64,000 nt of DNA, taken from assembly GCA_031002005.1 (NCBI GenBank), contig CM061920.1, positions 106,761,447 to 106,825,446 of the forward strand. Direction: 5' to 3'. Of this stretch, positions 1-11,527 are shown one piece after another. Both the position numbers and the translations under genes were made by a program. Within the stretch, counting starts at the first letter, position 1. The number at the start of each line of letters is the position of its first letter. A model generated the notes under the pieces. That model was not told where the DNA came from and ran no database searches. It saw only the letters and a list, made by a program, of their open reading frames with translations. Source of the DNA: Vandiemenella viatica (Eukaryota > Arthropoda > Insecta > Orthoptera > Morabidae).

Positions 1-77
1 AACGTCGCCAGTAGACTTTTATTTGACGCGGCTAGAATCTACAGCGCTGCCGCCGCGAAAACGTTCACAGTCATTTA

Positions 78-2218
78 TTAATCTGTTCAAAGACATAATT
101 TGAAATATATTTTGTAGATAAATCTGGAGTGTTTTTAATGCCTATGTTTGTATCATCTGCAAATAGGACAAATTTTGAATTTTTACATGAAACACAGGGC
201 AGATCATTTATATATATTAAAAACAATAGTGGCCCCAATATAGAGGTACTCCACATCTGATTAATTTCCACTCAGAAAACAGTGGACCGTCTTAAGGCAG
301 CCTTAAAATTCTCCATTGATACTTTCTGTTTTCTATTGCAGAAGGTAAGAACTAAGCCATTTATTAACAATGCCATCTACACCATAATACTTTAGTTTCT
401 GTATTAGAATGTTATGATCTACACAGTCAAATGCCTTAGATAAGTCACAAAAAATTCCCACAGGAATTAATTTATCATTTATTCCTTCTAAAATATTGTC
501 AGTGAATGCAAATATAGCTTGTTCTATTGAATGACCCTTTTGAAAACTAAATTGTGATTTAGTTAGAATATTATTATTTTCAAGGTGTTCATACACTCTA
601 CTGTACATTGCTTTCTCAAAAACTTTGGAGAAGGCTGTTAGTAATTAAATTGGTCAGTAATTCGATACAGCTGCCTTATCTCCCTTTTTTAGAGTGGTTT
701 GAAACTAAGCCTTTCTGGAAAAGTACCCTCAAGTAAAGATATATTTAACAAATAACTTATTATATTACTTAATTCTGTGGAGCACAATTTAATTAATCTG
801 CTGGAAATCCCATCATAACCACCTGAGTATTTGCTCTTAAGGGATCTGATAATTTTTCTTATTTCTTCTGGAGTAGCTAATTTTACAGACATAGAGTTAA
901 ATTTTTCATGGAAACCTGTTCTGACAAAAGCCATACTGTGTGTCACTGAGCTATTAGCAGTCAATTTATCAGCAACACATAAAAATATTAATTATTAAAT
1001 ATATCGGCAATTGAAAAATTAGATTCTACTGAATTTTCTTTGATAAAAATATCATTACTTGATTGATTACTTTTTCCTGTTTCCTTTTTTACAGTGTCCC
1101 ATATAGTCTTAATTTTATTTTCAGAATCATGAATTTTATGTTTTTAGTGCATACTCTTAGTTTCTTTGATAACCTTTTTCAGTATTTTACAGTACTGTTT
1201 GTAATGTGTTTTAACATTAGCATTCTCACTGTTACTAGAGGCAATATACAAATTCCTTTTATCAATGCATGATGTTCTAATGCCAATAGTTATCCAAGGT
1301 TTTTGTTCTTTTTGAGAAGTACAACACTTTTTCAAGGGGAAGCAACTTTCAAAGTAATTTAATACAATGCTACTAAAAATGTTGTATTTTTCATCCATGC
1401 CTTGTGCACTGTAAACGTGTTTCCAGTTTGTGGTATTGAGGCATCTTCTAAAATAAGTAACTGACTCATCATTTATTACATGCTGAAGTTTAAAAACATT
1501 ACTCTTAGAGCTAGTTCCTACTGAAGTGTTGATGGTTAATAATTGGGCATTGTGATCCGAAAGGCCATTGACGGATGGCTTGATGGTATAACTGAATTTT
1601 GAGGTATCTAGGAAAACATTGTCTATAGCTGAGTGACTATTATTCATTATTCTAGTTGGAAAATTAACTACCTGAGTTAAATTGAATGAACTGAATAATG
1701 ATTCTAACATGACTTTACAGGGTAAGTTATTTAGAAAATCTACATTAATCACCACATACGACTATATTGACTTCTTTTCTGCTTAAAAATGTTAATAAGA
1801 GTTCAAATTGGTTCATAAAAATAGAAAAGTTTCCCGATGGTGCTCTGTATACTGTTACTATTATGAAAATTTCATTATTGAAATTTAGCCGTGTAGCACA
1901 AGCTTCAAAATGTTGATCAACACAGTACTTGCTAATACTTATATCCTCAAAACTATAACCATTTCTAACATAAGTGACAACTCCTCCTTTCTCCAAGTTC
2001 ATTCTACAATAATGAGAAGTTAAATTAAAATCAGTTACATTTGACATACCTATTCCTGTTGTTATGTGGTGTTCAAGCAAGCATAAAACATCAATTCTAT
2101 TGATATAATTTAATTCATTTATGTGGACTAGCAATTCATCCACTTTGTTTGTTAACCCTCTGATATTCTGATATAATAAATTAATCCCTACACCATTTTT
2201 AATTTTGGTATCTGACAA
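78..2218 (-). pseudogene. LINE ORF2: endonuclease plus reverse transcriptase
   Basis: The endonuclease spans 2218-1500. It shows the QNIRG start motif, LLEHH (the metal-binding Glu region), TVYRAPSG, a VVCGD box broken by a frameshift at about 1745, and the terminal GLSDHN motif with the catalytic SDH. A linker and the RT fingers follow (SKYSGGYDGISSRLIK, about 830). Next come a broken NYRPISLL region at about 650, FCDLSKAFDCVDH (first catalytic Asp) at about 450, LGPLLFLIYINDLP at about 220 and FADDT at about 150. Breaks occur near 1745, 1150, 960-690 (stops) and 330-270 (deletion). The product would be the element's own target-primed reverse transcription enzyme. Confidence 0.8.
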
Positions 2219-2271
2219 CGCATTATTGTTTAAACTAATTTCTTTTAAAACTCTCTGCCTAATACATGATC

Positions 2272-3240
2272 CTAATCTAAAAAAGGAGCTGCCCTAAAAC
2301 CATTAACAACAGGAATCTGTTCATGTGAATCTGTGGCCCCAATTAATTGTTTTGCAATGAGATCTGAAAGAACCCCCTTCCCTCTACTATTGAGGTGTAG
2401 GCCATGCCTAGTATAACCCCACCTATCAATAGCATCCACAGGTACCAAGCCCATGCCAGAGCCAACATCAGACATAAGATACCATTCCAGTTCCAGATTC
2501 ACTCGCCTCACAACAGAGTTCATCTGTGGCCGATCATAGCGTCTCAAGACTGACATCACACTGACCCGAGTGTGGCATGTTGCTTCTGCTATTTTCTCCA
2601 GTTCATCTCTGATACTATACCTATCATTCCTACCCAAACTATTTCCCACTCCTCCCACTATCACTACATGATCCAGATCTGTGAAATCCCTACACAAAGA
2701 ACCTATATCTTCTACTACCTGACCAAGACTAGCACTATGTTTGAAGAAAGTCATGACTTGGAAACCTGTTCCTAATTTTTCCTGCACCAATGTCCCAACA
2801 CCTCAACCATGACTACTACCTAGCCTATCAGACTTAACTACACAGGTTTTCCTACAAGTCTGCTGCTTATTACCTACACCTACAACTACAGAAGGCTCAT
2901 CCCTGTCTAACTCTGGCAACAGGGCAAACCTATTTTGTACCCCAACAACAAAAGAATCAGAAGCCCTTCTTGTTCTAATTGCCCTTTTCCCTGTCACCAG
3001 TTCCCAACCATCTCTGTTTCCCTCCCTGCGCAGCCTATCCAACACCTTTCTAGCCTATATCAGTTCTGCCTGAAGGACACTAATCCTTTCCTCCTGCTCC
3101 AATATCTTCCTACTTTTGAAACAATCTTTAAATCAATCAGTAAAGGCAGTCTACATTTGGTATACAAAAGCCCAATCCGTCTTTCCCTTTACCCTACCCA
3201 ATTCCAATTACCAATGTTCTATACAAAATCCAAATTTTTA
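2272..3240 (-). pseudogene. LINE ORF1 with SGNH-hydrolase-like (esterase) domain
   Basis: Reading leftwards, a short charged, probably coiled-coil stretch (..KILEQEERISVLQAEL..) is followed by an in-frame stop. Then comes DGWELVTGKR and an NRFALLPEL motif, typical of CR1-like ORF1. An SGNH domain follows. Block I is degraded (GSSHG then a stop, where GDSHGRG is expected; the stop fits a CGA to TGA change). Block III reads VIVGGVGNSLGRN. Block V reads HGLHLNSRGK, with the catalytic His preserved. The last 172 codons (2790-2272) are open. Esterase domains are known in ORF1 of some CR1-type elements; what this one did is unknown. A frameshift near 3130-3160 separates a possible Cys-containing N-terminus. 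Confidence 0.65.
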
Positions 3241-3259
3241 AACCCCCTCAAAATAATTT

Positions 3260-3711
3260 AAGTTATTTTTAAGTCATGGCATAATATTTATAAAATAAAT
3301 GTGTCCTAATGTACTTCAGATTTCAACTTAGATCCCAAGCTTCCCCGTTCTGAAAATGAATTAAAAATCTATATTTTCTGTGTGTTGCCGGAACAAACAG
3401 ACAAATTCCAGAGACAGATTTCTGTATGTGGTATGTATTAATGCCCAGATGTTACATGTTTCAGTTATCGACCAGCAGCTTTAACATTTGATATAAAAAG
3501 TTCGAAACATAGCCTGGACCAAAATGTAAACTGACATTCCTTAAACACTACATCCAATTCAACCCAGGAAGTTGTTGTGGTATATAAAGACAGAATTGTT
3601 TTTTAAAAAGCAAGCGTTTTAATCCCTTAGCTACCAGGAAGTTCGCAAAATGGTAACTGCTGTGGCATATTTAAAATAAAAAACAGACTATATTACCACT
3701 AAAAATTTAAA
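3260..3711. other. Gap with no gene; shared short repeat
   Basis: I see no coding signal. About 50 bp at 3515-3565 (GACCAAAATGTAAACTGACA...) matches 41435-41485, next to the degenerate P-like monomers there. This is probably another scrap of the same or an associated repeat. Confidence 0.4.
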
Positions 3712-4335
3712 AATAAAACAATTGTTTAAAAAAAACATAAAAACCGCCTTCAAAAAAAAGCACTAAAAATTTTAAAATAACTTTATACCTTGCTTAGGAG
3801 AAAGTAAATCTTAATGGACAATATTTTACATTAGAGTCACTGAAATTTTTAGATTAATTAGTTATTTTTGGAGTCGGTGCCAAATAATACATAAAAAAAA
3901 TTGTGTTACTGCTTACCTACAATTAATGCTAGAAACATGTTTCAACAAAACTGAAATATACAGATGATACGCCGATATTATAATAACAGTAAAGCGTTTA
4001 CTGCATGATGCAGCCTACCATCTGACACTGTAGCGTCTGTGATATGTTTGGAAGACTAACGAGGCTGAGCCACAGATTAAAATACTAATAGTTTGTTTCC
4101 CTAAACGGTCTCCCGCAATAACACTATGCTGTAAAATATTTGGAATTTTTGTTTGTACTCCCCATGTGGCCTCTAACACCAGATGAAGTTCATTAATACG
4201 ATCTTCGCGATATGATAGCTGGCACCGACTCCAAAAATAACTAATTAATGTAAAAATTTCAATGACTGATGTAAAATATTGTCCATTTAGATTTTCTTTC
4301 TCCTAAGCAAGGTATAAAGTTATTTTAAAGTTTTT

Positions 4336-4381
<46 letters not shown>

Positions 4382-4422
4382 AGGCGGTTTTTATGTTTTT
4401 TTAAACAAATATTTTATTGAGG
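3712..4422. repeat. Long inverted repeat (fold-back MITE-like) with poly-T tract
   Basis: The left arm (3712-3882) and the right arm (4220-4422) are reverse complements with few differences. Both carry TTTGGAGTCGGTGCCA, CTTTATACCTTGCTTAGGAG, GACAATATTTTACAT and ACATAAAAACCGCC. The loop is about 340 bp and non-coding. The right arm is longer because of a pure T run of about 42 at 4340-4380. The layout fits a fold-back or long-TIR MITE. I could not define a convincing target duplication. Confidence 0.7.
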
Positions 4423-5027
4423 TTAGGCTATAAACGAGGACGCGTGAACGGCCTCTCAAAGCGGGCAGCTTTGGAGTAGTGAAGATCGAAGTGATGGTCA
4501 GTAGTGGAGACCAGATTGTCATTGTGTGAATTTGAGGCTCGATGATAGATTCTGGGTGACGAACTTTAAACTTCAAGAGACAAGAAAATTTCATATAAGT
4601 CTGAGAAAAAATCAGACTTTAATCGTTGAAGAAATAATATTTTTACAAAAGGGACTTGTGAACTTTATAAAATTTTCTCATGCACAAGTGTAAAAGTTTC
4701 TTTAGAAATTAACTGTCGTTTTTCAAAAAGGACTGGAAGTCCATTTGTAACATGGGACGTTACTGTTGCTATGAGGGGGAATAGTGAACTTTTTCTTTGA
4801 GAAAATTAAAATCAGGTAATGTTGTACTTCAGCCGTTAACATTAAAACCTGATACCATTTTATTCAAAGTAAAGAACTTTGAATTGGCTGCTGATTACCT
4901 AATGAAAGTAAGCAGAAACTTTTAAAGGAATGTAGTTCCAGTAAGTAGTAACAACTATTTTGCAACAAAAGTACCGAGAGCAGATCTTTGAGAGACACCA
5001 CAACTAACTACGCCCAGTTTTGATTTT
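4423..5027. other. Gap without recognised gene
   Basis: AT-rich. There is one 67-codon open frame on the minus strand (4594-4391) that shows no motif I recognise and looks accidental. Confidence 0.4.
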
Positions 5028-5720
5028 ACCTTTAATTTAATTTAATTGCGATGGAGCGCACGCTCCGGTGGCAAATTCAGCAAATACCTATTTTTTCCCA
5101 TTTCCTGTATCCTCCTACTATTACCCTCTACTAATTTTGACTTAAAATTCTTTCAGCGTTTTTTTGGTAAATTATTTAGTGTTTCTCTTGGTAACTTATT
5201 CCAATCCCTGACCCCTCTACCTACAAAAGAAAGTCTTCCCACACCCTTGTACCTGAAATCGAGTGCCAGATCGTGGTCATGGTCATTTTTCCCTTCCATG
5301 CACTACTCCCAATACTTACACCAATATCTTTCCACACCTCATTACCAATATACACCTTGTACGCGCCCAGCACTCTTATTACCTTCTTCCTGCCTTCCAA
5401 CGAATCCCATTCGAGCTCATTTATCATATTGGTTACTGGTTGTGCTCCAGAGACAACTCAAGCTGCACTCATTCTGCGCCCTCCAATTCCTGAATTTGTT
5501 ACTCTAATGTGGCACCCACAACACATTCAAGCAATGGTCACACCAAGGTTTTGTAACGCAGTTTCCTCACTTCCATGGTCATTCCACTCATAAACCTCTC
5601 CAATAAATGAAGGATTTTTAAACATTTTCGAACAACCTGCTCGTTGAATTTACTATCAAATGTTATTGTAAGGGATCTATATTTCATTCCATCTATAAGC
5701 AATTCCCTCCCCGACCAATA
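5028..5720 (-). pseudogene. 3' fragment of a LINE (RT C-terminal domain), family C
   Basis: The minus strand translates, with frameshifts, to the same C-terminal RT region as the copies at 20.1-21.3 and 24.9-25.8 kb. It has FMSGMTMEVRKLRYKTLV, then MINELEWDSLEGRKKV, GNEVWKDIG and a terminal WEDF/LP segment. The 3' UTR reads CCGGAGCGTGCGCTCCATCG and ends in a (TTAAA)n-type tail at 5028-5045. The 5' part is missing, as usual for an aborted LINE insertion. Confidence 0.75.
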
Positions 5721-5889
5721 ATTATAATCAACCTTTAGTTATTTAACTGTGTATCTCTTCCTGACATTTATTTTCATTCCATGCTAACCTACTTCATGTC
5801 ACCAAACAGCTATATTCTCGTATTTTGAGTCTTCTTCTTCTTTTCCGTTTTGGCTTCTATGGACCACGTGGTTTTTAACTCTGATGAGT

Positions 5890-7338
5890 TTCCTTTTTGG
5901 GCCTATATTCTTTCATCCTTGCACTGTTGTTGTCTTTTCTTTCTTGTGTCCATTTCAACCCAGATCTAGGGCGCAGTGTTTTGACTGTTAGTGTCTAGAG
6001 AGAATTAGATGCTTTAATCAATGTTCTGCACATGTTTAAATTTCTATGGGATCAATTTCCAGGTGCTCGAGATCTTTTATGACTAGTCTTATCCTCCAGA
6101 GATGGTGTTGGAGATCTGGGAGGTGAGTCTATGACTTTCCATCCAAACTATGTGATCATAGAACATTAATCCCCTTTTTATTATGGCTGTTGTAATGCTT
6201 TTCAATTGTTGGTGTAGGTCCTTATTATACCTGAGTCTGTAGTTTCCTTCTTCTTTAACAGGACTTATGATTTTTCCCAAGATCTTACGTTCCTTTAGAT
6301 CTATTCTTCTGAGTTGTTCCTTTCTAATCAAGCTCAAGCACTGAGTTGCTTACAGCACTGATGATCGAACTATAGTTTTATAGTGCCTGAATTTGAGGTT
6401 AAGGGACAGGGATTTAGATTCATACATGTTCTTACAAATGTGGTATATTCTCTCCCATATGGCGCATCTGTTATCCATGGCTAAATCTGAAGTCATGGTT
6501 GATGTTTGGACTTATCGATTCTCCAATATATTTGAAGGCATTAGTCCTTCGCATCATTGAATACCTCAGTGGGATTAAGTTGGGTGCATTTCTGATGTTG
6601 GTGATGAATTCAGTTTTGTTTATGGAAATCTTCATTCTTACTTTAACTGCTACATTGTTGAGGTCGGATAGTTGGTGAATACCTTCCCCCACACTCGTGG
6701 CAGGAGAGTGAGTTCATCTGCGAAGGCCAGGCAGTTGAATAGTAGTTTGTCCTTTCTGTAACCGATTCTCAACCCAGAGCCATCTGTTAGTATGTTCGTC
6801 CATTCTTGAATGACTTTTTCCTACAGACAGTTAAAGAGGATTGGCGACATGCCGTCTCCTTGTCTAACATCTTTTCTAATTTCGAAGGACTTGACCTTAG
6901 ATGTAGTGTTCGTTAGGGTCACTTCACAAGGTTAAAAGTTTTGAAGTCCCAGTTCAGTGAGCTTTTGGAAGACGGCTTTCCTACCGACGGAGTCATAGTC
7001 TTTCTGAATGTCAACGAAGGTTGCCACGTTGGGTGAGGCTTAGAGGTTCTTGTAGATGATAATTATTTTGAGATTTAGTATCCGTCCAACACATGACCTT
7101 GTCGGCCCGAACATAGCTTGATATTCTCCTATACAAGAATCTAATTGAGCCTCTAATATTGTGAGTAATGCATTAGAAAGCATCTTGTACGACAAATATA
7201 GAAGCGAAACCCCTCTTTAGTTGTTTAGGTCTGACTTATCTCCCTTCTTGTGACCAGGTGGATGATAGCAGAGATCAAATCAGTAGGTTGTGCTTCTGTG
7301 GCCCAGATGTCGGATATGACCTTATGTATACTTTGGAT
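5890..7338 (-). pseudogene. RTE-like reverse transcriptase
   Basis: With several frameshifts the minus strand reads HKKGDKSDLNN, ATFVDIQKDYDSVGRKAVF (first catalytic Asp region), VRQGDGMSPILFN and LAFADELTLLP. The last is the FADD box with the second Asp changed to Glu. An open segment follows at 6692-6471 (..KISINKTEFI..), then the C-terminal part 6337-6089 with LRRIDLKERKILGKI and HRLTSQI. It is the downstream half of the endonuclease at 9.9-11.5 kb. The altered FADD and the breaks make it inactive. Confidence 0.75.
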
Positions 7339-8295
7339 CAAAGCCGATTACAACAGCGCTTACTGGAAAATCCAACAAATAATGATATCAATAAAGAATG
7401 GGAAACTATAGCTTCATCAATACTGAAAACGGCATATGAAGCTATTGGCAAGAAAAAGAAATTTAGAAGAAAAACTGGACTTAAAATGTGGAATGAAGAA
7501 ATTGCAGAAGCCGTCAAACAAAAGCAAAAGTCTTATCTAAAAATGATACACGATCGAAACCTAGAAAACGAATATGAAAGAAGAACAAATATTGTTAACA
7601 CAATAACAAAGAAGTTGAAACAAGAGTCATCAGATAGATTAATCAGTTGTTAGAAGGTGATGTCCATGGTAGGCAAGAGATGGCTTATAAACTTATGAAA
7701 CATCTTAATAACGATGAAAAAGAAAGTGCTAATATAAATGTAATTGAAGATGAGACATGGATAAAGTACTACAGAAATTATGGAACAATAGCAGTTATAA
7801 AGAGGAAGAAAAGAAAACAGGAATTGACCATGTGGATACTAAAGAAATTGACCTTATAGACATAGAGGAGGTTGATGCAGCACTAAGATCATTTAAAAAT
7901 AGAAAAGCTCCTGGACTAGATACAATTAATTTTGAATTGATTAAGTATCGGGGAATGATTTTGAAATTTAGATATTTACACTAAATTAATATGTGTTAGA
8001 AAAAGAGAATCGTCCACGAAGAATGGAGGAAGGCCAAAGTTATTTCACTGTTTAAGAAAGGAGATAGGAATTCATGTGATAACTACCGAGGAATAAGCTT
8101 ATTAAGTACGGGCTACAAAATATATGCAAAAATAATAAATAACAGGCTCAAAATAATAGAAGAAGCTATCTTATCAGAAGAACAATGTGGGTTTAGTAAA
8201 GGATGATCCTGCATTGATAATATATTCTGCGTTAAACAACTACTGGAAAAGAGGAAAGAATTTAATTTAAAGACTTTTATTGCTTTTATAGATTA
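7339..8295 (+). pseudogene. LINE D linker and RT fingers
   Basis: The reading runs through NNDINKEWETIASSIL, GLKMWNEEIAEAV and HGRQEMAYKLMKHLN. After a frameshift it continues with IEEVDAALRSFKNRKAPGLD, then KAKVISLFKKGDR, DNYRGISLLS and EEQCGFSKG, up to KTFIAFIDY at 8295 where the Helitron begins. Stops and frameshifts are at about 7650, 7855, 7985 and 8200. These are standard LINE RT fingers motifs. Confidence 0.75.
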
Positions 8296-8545
8296 CTAGC
8301 TCGTACCCGCGACTTCGTACGCGTGGATTAAGAATTTTTTGCCAGAATTGAATATAGAAAGTTGTTGGTAACGAAGGATTGGACCCAAACAACATCGAGT
8401 CGGCATAATATGACAGGAAAGCTATCACTATATGATTCTACCGTCGAACCAGTCTCTTGAAGAGAATCAGTTTCCAACATTTTTCTGTCACCATTCGATA
8501 AGGTCTACAACTATTAAACAACCGGAGAAAATGTCCTGTGCCACA

Positions 8546-8584
8546 CATACACACACACACACACACAAACAAACAAACAACAAC
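8546..8584 (+). repeat. (CA)n / (CAAA)n microsatellite
   Basis: Nine or so CA units run into CAAACAAACAAACAACAACAAC. Confidence 0.9.
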
Positions 8585-8587
8585 AAC

Positions 8588-8665
8588 CTCCACGGAGATT
8601 CGAACCGGAGACCACGACCCAAACATTTGTAAGCAAGCGCTTTAACCACTCAGCTGTCTGACCGA
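8588..8665 (-). repeat. tRNA-like block (box A / box B) inside Helitron
   Basis: The minus strand reads CAGCTGAGTGGTTAAAGCG (A-box like), then GTCTCCGGTTCGAATCTCC (B-box like) at tRNA spacing. It is a SINE-like or captured tRNA relic rather than a tRNA gene, because it is embedded in a repeat with two further copies at 59096-59168 and 59576-59648. Confidence 0.65.
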
Positions 8666-8919
8666 TACATGGAAAAGCAGTATACAGACGTCCATATCCA
8701 ACGCGTCTGTCTTTCGCCAATCAGTAGTATTTAGAAATTATGAGACAACATGTATTATTTATACAGATAATTTTTCAACCAAATGTAGACAGTATTTTTC
8801 TACTTGTTTCAAAGGATAAGTGTGCAAAGTTTCATCGAGACAGGATTAAAACTGTGGATTTGTATGAAGAACAAACAAACAAACATACATACATTTATCT
8901 TTATATATATATATATAGA

Positions 8920-9895
8920 CGAAAAAGCGTTCGATAAAATAAATAGGCAAAAACTGTGCGAAATAATGCAAAGAAATGGATATCCAGAGCATTTAATACA
9001 AGTTATTTAAGATATGTAAATAGGACACAAATCGTATTAGACCTAGGAAATAAACTTACAAAAGAAATAGCGATTAACCAAGGAGTGCGGCAAGGTTGTA
9101 GCCTGTCTCCAACAGTCTTCAATATATATATATATATAGATGGCTTAGTTAGAAAATGGAAAGGAAATGTCCATCCTGGTATAAAAATAAGCAACAACAC
9201 TTATATAACCACTATGTTGTTTACAGATGACCAATTTATCCTCCAGGAAAATGAAGATGGACTTCAAAAAGCAATTCATATACTAAACATTATCAGCAAA
9301 CATTGCAATCTGCAGTTGTCTCGTGCAAAAACTAAAGTTATGGCATGGCAGGGGAAGTACCCTATCAGAGTTAAAATAGTGGTAGACAATCAGCCAATAG
9401 AACAAGTCTCCGGCTTTACTTATCTCGGATGTAAATTATCTTTTAACGAGGATAACGAGGTGAAGCAGAAACTTCACCGATTTCAGTATATGTGTGGAAC
9501 AATTCGACGAACACTGAAAGCACGAGAGGAGACGCAACTCAAGTTTTATAATGCAATGGCCGTACCGACTCTGCTATATTGCACTGAAAAATGGGTAAAT
9601 AAAACCCAATACAAAAACAAAATTGAATCATCTGAAATGAAGTTTTTAAGGTCAGTAAAAGGGTATTCCCTAAATGATAGGAGGAGGAACGAGGAAATAA
9701 GGGAACAACTGAATATCTCCCCGCTAAATGTTATAATTACCCAAAAAAGGGATAACTGGAAGAACCACGTCCTACGGATGAGAAATGACAGATTTCCTAA
9801 GCTTGTCCTGGAGTACCATCCCACAGGCAGAAGGGACATGGGAAGACCTAGGAAGGGGTGGTCGGAAGAATGAGGTCGGAACAGGCTTTTGGCCT
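8920..9895 (+). pseudogene. LINE D reverse transcriptase palm, thumb and C-terminus
   Basis: Reading resumes directly after the Helitron with EKAFDKINRQKLCEIMQ. After a stop and frameshift at about 9008 it stays open for 305 codons (8956-9873): NQGVRQGCSLSPTVFNIY, then the catalytic box LFTDDQ (FADD with Ala to Thr), LSRAKTKVMAW, SGFTYLGCKL, and the C-terminal NHVLRMRNDRFPK and GRPRKGWSEE. A TA run at 9121-9139 adds YI residues in frame (FNIYIYIDG). The long open frame suggests this copy is fairly young. Confidence 0.8.
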
Positions 9896-9931
9896 ATCCA
9901 TGAAGAGGAAATAAGTAAGTATGCTTTGGAT

Positions 9932-11527
9932 TTGCTAGTCATCGGTGACTTTCCAAGTTCTGTAAAGAGGCCAGCGTCTCCCGCAGTTCTATTGGATTTG
10001 AGTTCAGAAATGATCTTTTGGAGCTCTTCCTTGGTTAGTGGGAGGGAGTTCGGTTTATTAACTTTTTCGGTTCAAATTTTAGTTCACCCTTTAATTTCTG
10101 GGCGTTAAGGATGTTTTTAAAGTAGTCTTCCAGTGCTGGGGTGCAGTCCTTATTATTTAGTTTCAACTTTCCGTCCAGACCCCCTAGATGAAGTGTTGGA
10201 GCTGAGTAGGGGGTTATTTGGGATTTTAAAGTCCGGTAGAAATCTGTGGTGTTATTCGTCAGGAAATCTTTATCAGCTTGCTCAATGATGTCTTTTGATA
10301 TTGCCTTTTACTGTTTCTGTTAATTCTTGGAGTATTTTTCCTTGTTGGGCTCTTGTCTTAGTTCCATTTGAGCCATGCTCGTCTTCTCTCTTCAATAGCC
10401 TTGTCACACGCTGTTGTTCACTACTGATTTTGGTTTCTCCTAGTAGCAAGGATGGTTTGTGTCTCTGCATCAATGATTGCTTCCTGTAGTAGTGCTCAGT
10501 TCTTTTTGTCCCTGTTGTTATCTGGGGTCTTGATGAACGTGTTGTCGTCTTCCAGGTTGGTCAGGTTGAACTTCGGACCTTTGCCCATGTTGCAAGTGTT
10601 ACCTCTGTTCATTGTGAGTGGGATAAAATTACTTTTGATTATTGAAAGGTAATGGTAGGAGTCGATGTTGACACCTCTCAGTGAGCTAACATTTTGCATT
10701 TACTTACTATTTCTTTTACTAATAGTCTCATGGTCAAGCTGAAACTCTCCTAGCTTAGAGATGGGACATCTTCATGTTTTGTTTTTTCTAGGGAGGTGTT
10801 TGAAAGCTGTAGATTTGAGAACTAAGTGGTAGATTAGGCATAGCTCAATCAGTTACTCATTCAGTCATTCCTGTTGGTTCTTTTGTGTGCCGGATATTCT
10901 CCAGCGATTGACTTAAATATTCGTACTTTTGCTATCTGTGCGTTGAAATCCCCAACAAATAGTCATGTGATGTTTGGAGACCTTGTCCATTGTCTCCTCT
11001 AATTCTATCAAAAAAATTTCTATATCTTTTCGTTTAGCCTCATTGGTGGGTGTATGGAAGTTGACGATCGTGTATGCTTTATTGAGAGTTCTGAAGGATA
11101 TGGTGGATGTTCTCCCATTTGGGGATGCGAAGGAGGTTATTTTGTTGCTGACTATGTAGCCTGTGCCCAAGTGAGGCACATTTCTAATCACTCTCTGACC
11201 CGGCTGCTCCTTGTAGATCCTGCAAACTTGTGATTCGAATGGTCCTTCGTCTGTAAATCTAGTCTCCTGCAGGGCCGTTATCAGGATATTGTATGTACTC
11301 AGTACATCCAAGGTATGTTTCAATTTAACTGTCTCTGGAAGGGAGTTTTTGTTGATGGTTCCCAAGTAATTATTTTTCTTCCGTGACGGTGCAGGAATGC
11401 GAGAATTCAATGGCCTGCTTGCCCCGTCATAAGCCAGGGTGGATTGATTACCATCTAGGGTATTTTTCCCGTTAGTCGTTTGCTCCATGTTGCTAGAGTT
11501 AGGAAAAGGATCTAAGTAGTTACCCAA
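9932..11527 (-). pseudogene. RTE-like endonuclease and linker
   Basis: About 200 codons are open from 11527. A 70-residue N-terminal region leads into LGTINKNSL, then LITALQETRF (catalytic Glu), LGTGYIVSNK and YTIVNFHTPTNEAKRKDIE. The expected GDFN box then appears as ICWGFQRTD, so the catalytic Asp-Asn is lost. A frameshifted linker follows (10473-10282). The protein type is the endonuclease half of RTE-like ORFs, often annotated in insects as craniofacial development protein 2-like. Confidence 0.75.

Larger units (their letters stand above)
78..3250 (-). mobile_element. CR1-like non-LTR retrotransposon (LINE), 3' truncated
   Basis: Two degenerate ORFs lie in the usual order on the minus strand: ORF1 (about 3240-2272), then ORF2 with an apurinic-type endonuclease followed by reverse transcriptase (2218-78). 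ORF2 stops abruptly soon after the FADD box, where the thumb region and the 3' UTR should follow. The sequence at 1-77 is unrelated, so the 3' part was lost or replaced. Several frameshifts and stops show that the copy is dead. The copy at 14.6-17.6 kb is of a related type. CR1-like placement comes from the motifs read by eye; the exact clade is uncertain. Confidence 0.8.
8296..8919 (-). mobile_element. Non-autonomous Helitron containing a tRNA-like block
   Basis: On the minus strand the element starts TCTATATATATA and ends GGGTACGAGCTAG, followed by T. These are the TC...CTAG termini expected for Helitrons. A short hairpin (CGTAC...GTACG) lies just before the end. The interruption sits inside a LINE RT codon pair, so both borders are fixed by the restored reading FIDY|EKAF. 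The 5' flanking base is now G instead of A on the minus strand. Inside are a tRNA-like block, a (CA)n tract and a 130-bp segment also found twice at 58.9-59.9 kb. Confidence 0.75.
7339..9918 (+). mobile_element. LINE (family D, RTE/Jockey-like RT) nested in an RTE-like LINE
   Basis: The plus-strand element is 5'-truncated within the endonuclease-RT linker (QSRLQQRLLENP). It ends after a short ATAAGTAAG tail. Its flanks are the 13-bp duplication GTATRCTTTGGAT. It is itself interrupted at 8296-8919 by a Helitron placed inside the first catalytic motif of its RT (FIDY|EKAFDKI). A sister copy lies at 47.6-49.9 kb. Confidence 0.85.

Noticed and set aside
1..77. Continuation of the CR1-like LINE to the window edge
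   Set aside because: The RT reading stops at about 78 and the following GC-richer sequence does not continue the protein.
8588..8665. tRNA gene candidate (also 12657, 41200, 48700, 59096, 59576)
   Set aside because: All lie in repeats with multiple copies, imperfect stems and SINE-type or Helitron-type surroundings.
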